From contig DATFXR010000503.1 of assembly GCA_035315685.1 (NCBI GenBank), positions 1-8,862 of the forward strand: DNA of 8,862 nt, in the 5' to 3' direction. The notes below the pieces were generated by a model, which ran no database searches, was not told the DNA's origin, and saw nothing but the letters and a program-made list of their open reading frames with translations. The first letter of the stretch is position 1; every line of letters starts with the position of its first letter. This DNA is from QHWK01 sp035315685. Its GTDB lineage: Bacteria; Acidobacteriota; Vicinamibacteria; Vicinamibacterales; CAVVIG01. The position numbers were made by a program, and so were the translations under genes. Below are positions 6,262 through 8,862 of the stretch, one piece after another.

Positions 6262-7002
6262 ATGAAAACCCCGCGCGACACCCGCGACATTCTCGACAAG
6301 CTGGAGTCGCAGCATCCTGACGCCGACACCGAGCTCGATTACGAGACTCCTTTTCAGCTGCTCGTCGCCACGATCCTGTCGGCGCAGTCCACGGATGTCC
6401 GCGTCAACATGGTCACGCCGGCGCTGTTCAAGCGTTACAAGGACGCGCGCGCGCTCGCCCGCGCGACCAGCGCCGAACTCGAACCGCAGATCCATTCGAC
6501 CGGGTTCTTCCGCGCGAAAGCGAAATCGCTGATCGGGATGGCGCAGGCGCTCGTGGCCTCGCATGGCGGCGAGGTGCCGGCGTCGATCGACGCGCTCGTC
6601 GAGCTGCCCGGCGTCGGCCGTAAGACCGCGAACGTCGTCCTCGGCCACGCGCTCGGCGTTCCCGGGCTGCCGGTCGATCGCCACGTGCTCCGCGTCGCCA
6701 ACCGGATCGGCATCGCTGAGAGCGACGATCCGATCGTCGTCGAGCAGCAACTCTGCAACGCGCTGCCGCCGGAGCGGTGGACGCGCACGTCGGACACGTT
6801 GATCCTGCATGGCCGGCGGATCTGCCGGCCGGCGCCGCTCTGCGATCGGTGTGCCGTCCGTGACGACTGCGACTACTTCCGACTGGTAATCTCGCGGGCG
6901 CGCGACGGCAAGGCTCCGAAGAAAGCGAAGCCCGCGAAGCGGCGAAAGAAACCGGCATCTCCGAGGCGTGGACCGAAACGCGTTCGAACAACTCGTCGCT
7001 GA
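6262..7002 (+). CDS. nth: Endonuclease III (DNA glycosylase/AP lyase)
   Basis: Nth removes oxidised pyrimidines and nicks the abasic site in base excision repair. The 246-residue protein carries TILSAQSTD (37-45), the helix-hairpin-helix LPGVGRKTA with catalytic Lys121 (115-123) and the VDRHV motif with catalytic Asp139. These are equivalent to E. coli K120 and D138. The four iron-sulphur ligands are C188, C194, C197 and C203. The first spacing is Cys-x5-Cys rather than the usual x6, one residue short. Beyond residue 210, where E. coli Nth ends, there is a Lys/Arg/Pro-rich tail of about 35 residues. The last 35 nt of the gene overlap the start of the metallopeptidase gene. The ATG at 6262 aligns with family N-termini but lacks a clear Shine-Dalgarno. 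I see no convincing promoter between the repeat element and this start. Confidence 0.96.
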   Translation: MKTPRDTRDILDKLESQHPDADTELDYETPFQLLVATILSAQSTDVRVNMVTPALFKRYKDARALARATSAELEPQIHSTGFFRAKAKSLIGMAQALVASHGGEVPASIDALVELPGVGRKTANVVLGHALGVPGLPVDRHVLRVANRIGIAESDDPIVVEQQLCNALPPERWTRTSDTLILHGRRICRPAPLCDRCAVRDDCDYFRLVISRARDGKAPKKAKPAKRRKKPASPRRGPKRVRTTRR

Positions 7003-7357
7003 AGCGCTGCAGTCGATCCCGCGCCGCTTCCGCAGGGCGATGAAGAACATCGCCATTGTCGTCGAAGACGAGCCGGCGCAGGATCTGCTCGACGACATGG
7101 AGATCGAGCCGCCGGATACGCTCCTCGGTCTGTATCAAGGCACGCCGCTCACCGAACGCACCTCCAGCTACGGCAACGTGCTGCCCGACCGCGTCCTGAT
7201 CTTCCAGGGTCCGCACGAGCGCGCCGCCGAGGACGAAGACGATCTCGTCGTCGCGATCGGAGAGACGCTGATTCACGAGATCGGCCACTACTTCGGCCTG
7301 AGCGAGGAGGAAATCGAGGAGATCGAAGAGCGCTACTGGCGCGGTGACGCCGAATGA
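6968..7357 (+). CDS. Minimal zincin-type metallopeptidase family protein
   Basis: A 129-residue soluble protein with the zinc-binding signature HEIGHYFGLSEEE: His103, catalytic Glu104, His107, Gly110 and Glu113 in HExxHxxGxxE form. The protein is short, acidic, begins FEQLVAEALQSIP and contains an LLGLYQGTPLTER segment. These match the small single-domain metallopeptidase-like family (zincin_1-like, PF06262 as I recall it), whose substrates are largely unknown. The start is a GTG inside the end of nth (35-nt overlap in another frame), chosen because the family N-terminus begins here; the GAGG before it is too close to be a good ribosome binding site. Its stop overlaps the rsmA start by 4 nt (ATGA). 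It is therefore probably translated from the nth-rsmA transcript. No signal peptide is seen. Confidence 0.88.
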   Translation: MDRNAFEQLVAEALQSIPRRFRRAMKNIAIVVEDEPAQDLLDDMEIEPPDTLLGLYQGTPLTERTSSYGNVLPDRVLIFQGPHERAAEDEDDLVVAIGETLIHEIGHYFGLSEEEIEEIEERYWRGDAE

Positions 7358-8142
7358 TCCGTGCCCGCAAGCGCTTCGGCCAGCACTTCCTCGAGCCGGC
7401 CTGGGTCGACAAGGTGATCGGCGCGATAGCTCCGCGCCCCGACGAGACGTTCATCGAGATTGGTCCGGGCCGGGGCGCCCTCACGCGCCCGCTCGCGGCG
7501 CGCGCCAAAGCGGTCGTCGCCTACGAGATCGACCGCGACCTCGCTGCCGATCTGCGAGCCGCGGCAATCCCGAATCTCACGGTTGTCGAGGGCGATTTCC
7601 TCGAGACAGCGCGCTCGCAGCCGGCCGCCCGCCGCCCCGGCCGCGTTCGCGTCGCCGGCAACCTTCCCTACAACATGGCGTCGCCGATTCTGTTCGAACT
7701 GGCCGACCTCTACGCACGCGGAACGCAGATCGCGGACGCGACGCTGATGCTGCAGCGCGAAGTCGCCGATCGACTCCTGTCGCCGCCCGGAACGCGCCAG
7801 TACGGCGTGCTCAGCGTGCTGGTGCAGCACGTCGCAGCGATCGATCTGCTGCTGAAGCTGCCGGCGGGCGCCTTTCGGCCGCCGCCACAGGTGCTCTCGG
7901 CGCTCGTCCGTCTTCGATTCCACGCGCCCGATCCGCCCGTGGCCGATCCGGTCGGGTTCGGAGCGCTCGTCCAGGCGGTCTTCACGCGCCGCCGGAAGAC
8001 GCTGGCGAATGCGCTGCATGCGCATACGGACCCGTCGCGCGCCGCGCGTGCCCTCACGGCCGCCGCAATCGACGGCACCAGACGCCCCGAAACCGTGTCG
8101 GTTGCTGAGTTCGCCCGGCTCTCCGATTCCCTGGCGTCGTAG
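7354..8142 (+). CDS. rsmA: 16S rRNA (adenine1518-N6/adenine1519-N6)-dimethyltransferase
   Basis: RsmA (KsgA) uses S-adenosylmethionine to dimethylate two adjacent adenines in the 3' terminal helix of 16S rRNA and acts as a late checkpoint in 30S assembly. The 262-residue length is typical. Visible motifs are RKRFGQHFL (5-13), the SAM-binding EIGPGRGALT (35-44), the acidic E58-x-D60 after the second strand, the catalytic NLPY at 103-106 (GNLPYNMASPI) and LQREVADRL. The C-terminal small domain is present with VFTRRRKTLANAL. The ATG overlaps the metallopeptidase stop as ATGA, so translation is coupled. No good Shine-Dalgarno is seen. After its TAG there is a 219-nt gap before RNase J, with no strong hairpin-plus-T-tract terminator. 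Confidence 0.97.
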   Translation: MIRARKRFGQHFLEPAWVDKVIGAIAPRPDETFIEIGPGRGALTRPLAARAKAVVAYEIDRDLAADLRAAAIPNLTVVEGDFLETARSQPAARRPGRVRVAGNLPYNMASPILFELADLYARGTQIADATLMLQREVADRLLSPPGTRQYGVLSVLVQHVAAIDLLLKLPAGAFRPPPQVLSALVRLRFHAPDPPVADPVGFGALVQAVFTRRRKTLANALHAHTDPSRAARALTAAAIDGTRRPETVSVAEFARLSDSLAS

Positions 8143-8214
8143 GAAAGGTTCCGGGCGTGGGAGCCGATACTTCAGGTGACGCGGCTCGGACGGACACGAA
8201 AGCCGGCCGAGCTG

Positions 8215-8223
8215 TGTTATAGT
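8215..8223 (+). promoter_or_regulatory. Candidate extended -10 promoter for RNase J
   Basis: TG (8215-8216), one base, then TATAGT (8218-8223) make an extended -10 element with one mismatch from TATAAT, standing out in GC-rich sequence. No good -35 lies 16-18 nt upstream, which extended -10 promoters can tolerate. A start near 8230 would give the RNase J mRNA a leader of about 100-130 nt. Confidence 0.5.
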
Positions 8224-8284
8224 TTTCGACCGTAAGTCGTTCAGCCCGCCTCATTTAGTTTCAGGCGCGCCCAGCAGCCTGATC

Positions 8285-8302
8285 GAGCCGCTGAAGCGGC
8301 TC
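8285..8302 (+). other. Perfect stem-loop in the RNase J leader
   Basis: GAGCCGC (8285-8291), loop TGAA, GCGGCTC (8296-8302) form a perfect 7-bp GC-rich hairpin. It lies between the candidate promoter and the RNase J start. There is no T-tract after it, so it is not a simple terminator. It may protect the mRNA 5' region or serve in feedback control by the nuclease; both are inferred. Confidence 0.45.
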
Positions 8303-8361
8303 CCGGACGTGGATCGGACTCCGCCCGGAGTGTGTCCGCCGCCGGCAGCGATCGCATCCCG

Positions 8362-8862
8362 ATGCTCGAAGTCGTGGCGCTTGGCGGACTCGGCGAGTTC
8401 GGCATGAACATGCTCGCGCTGACGTGGGGCGCGACGACCATCGTCGTCGACGCCGGCGTGATGTTCCCCGATCCGGAACTGCTCGGCGTCGATCGCATCA
8501 TTCCCGATCTGACCTACCTGCAGCAGCGCGGCCGTGCGGCCGCGCTGGTGCTCACGCACGGGCACGAAGATCACATCGGCGGCGTCCCGCACGTGCTGGC
8601 GTGCGTCGACGGACCGATCTACGCCACGCCGCTGACGCTGGCGCTCGTCGAGCCGAAGCTCGAGGAGCACGGCATCGACGGGCGGCAGCTGATTCCCGTG
8701 CGGCCGCGCGAGCGCATCACCATCGGCCCCTTCGCGATCGAGTTCATCCGCGTCACGCACAGCATGCCCGACTGTGTCGCGCTGGCGATTCACACCCCGC
8801 TCGGCGTGGTGGTCCACACCGGCGACTTCAAGATCGATCAGACGCCGATTGACGGCGAACAC
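8362..8862 (+). CDS. rnj: Ribonuclease J, 3' end cut by window edge
   Basis: RNase J is a metallo-beta-lactamase-fold nuclease with 5'-to-3' exonuclease and endonuclease activity in mRNA decay and RNA maturation. From the ATG at 8362, 167 residues are present, against about 550 for the family, so only the first part of the beta-lactamase domain is seen. Motifs are LGGLGEFGMN (7-16), DAGVMFP (30-36), the metal-binding HGHEDHIGG with His66, His68, Asp70 and His71, the third-motif His133 (VTHSMPD) and Asp155 in HTGDFKID. All zinc ligands expected in this portion are intact. The frame stays open upstream, and a GTG at 8332 would add 10 residues. I prefer the ATG because MLEVVALGGLGE fits the family, but neither start has a well-spaced Shine-Dalgarno. 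It is separated from rsmA by 219 nt and probably has its own promoter. Confidence 0.95.
   Translation, partial: MLEVVALGGLGEFGMNMLALTWGATTIVVDAGVMFPDPELLGVDRIIPDLTYLQQRGRAAALVLTHGHEDHIGGVPHVLACVDGPIYATPLTLALVEPKLEEHGIDGRQLIPVRPRERITIGPFAIEFIRVTHSMPDCVALAIHTPLGVVVHTGDFKIDQTPIDGEH

Noticed and set aside
6075..6329. Minus-strand frame whose translation reads like repeated LVLVLVL and RTRTRT
   Set aside because: This is a translation of the GTTC/GAAC repeat element, not a protein.
6253..7288. Two overlapping minus-strand open frames of over 280 codons
   Set aside because: They are antisense to nth and the metallopeptidase, and both are Arg-rich without motifs.
8143..8361. tRNA, riboswitch or small RNA gene between rsmA and RNase J
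   Set aside because: No tRNA TpsiC or anticodon-arm pattern and no riboswitch core that I recognise; only short GC-rich stems and a promoter-like element.
8424..8852. Plus-strand open frame of 142 codons at the right edge
   Set aside because: It overlaps RNase J in another frame and has an Arg/Ala-rich, motif-free translation; the RNase J frame holds all metal ligands.

Overview
The window is GC-rich, densely coded bacterial chromosome. Every gene in it looks like a chromosomal housekeeping or stress gene. I see no transposase, phage gene, CRISPR array, rRNA or tRNA. The protein styles suggest an Acidobacteriota-like organism, possibly of the Vicinamibacteria group: an RNase J beginning GLGEFGMN, a DUF3467 protein beside LexA, and an ECF sigma / zinc anti-sigma / Spy-like set. 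This placement is inference from family resemblance, not from a marker-gene comparison.

Left half, minus strand (1-5013). Reading in the direction of transcription, a PfkB-type sugar or nucleoside kinase (5013-4009) is followed by a tight run of five genes. These are an ECF sigma factor, its membrane-anchored zinc-finger anti-sigma factor, a secreted Spy/CpxP-like helical protein, a small secreted protein of unknown function, and recG, which runs off the left edge. Junctions in the run are 1-nt or 4-nt overlaps or 4-nt gaps, so it looks like one translationally coupled operon. A candidate ECF-type promoter (3985-4012) lies in front of the sigma gene, and its -35 element contains the kinase stop codon.

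Centre (5014-5102). A short divergent control region separates the kinase from lexA. It holds a near-consensus sigma-70 promoter (TTGACC-17 nt-TACAAT), a perfect palindrome touching its -35 box that is a good candidate LexA operator, and an 8-bp inverted repeat over the kinase start region.

Right half, plus strand (5103-8862). lexA is followed 9 nt later by a DUF3467 gene. Next comes a 183-bp intergenic element made of GTTC/GAAC-rich tandem repeats arranged as a large imperfect inverted repeat (6057-6239). Then come nth (endonuclease III), a minimal zincin-type metallopeptidase and rsmA/ksgA, all overlapping one another. After a 219-bp gap with a promoter-like extended -10 and a strong leader hairpin, an RNase J gene starts and runs off the right edge.

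How the genes fit together: recG (fork rescue), lexA (SOS control) and nth (base excision repair) are genome-maintenance functions. The sigma/anti-sigma/Spy-like set looks like an envelope-stress module. rsmA and RNase J serve ribosome maturation and RNA turnover. The least described parts are the coupling of recG to the envelope-stress operon, the putative LexA operator and the repeat element.
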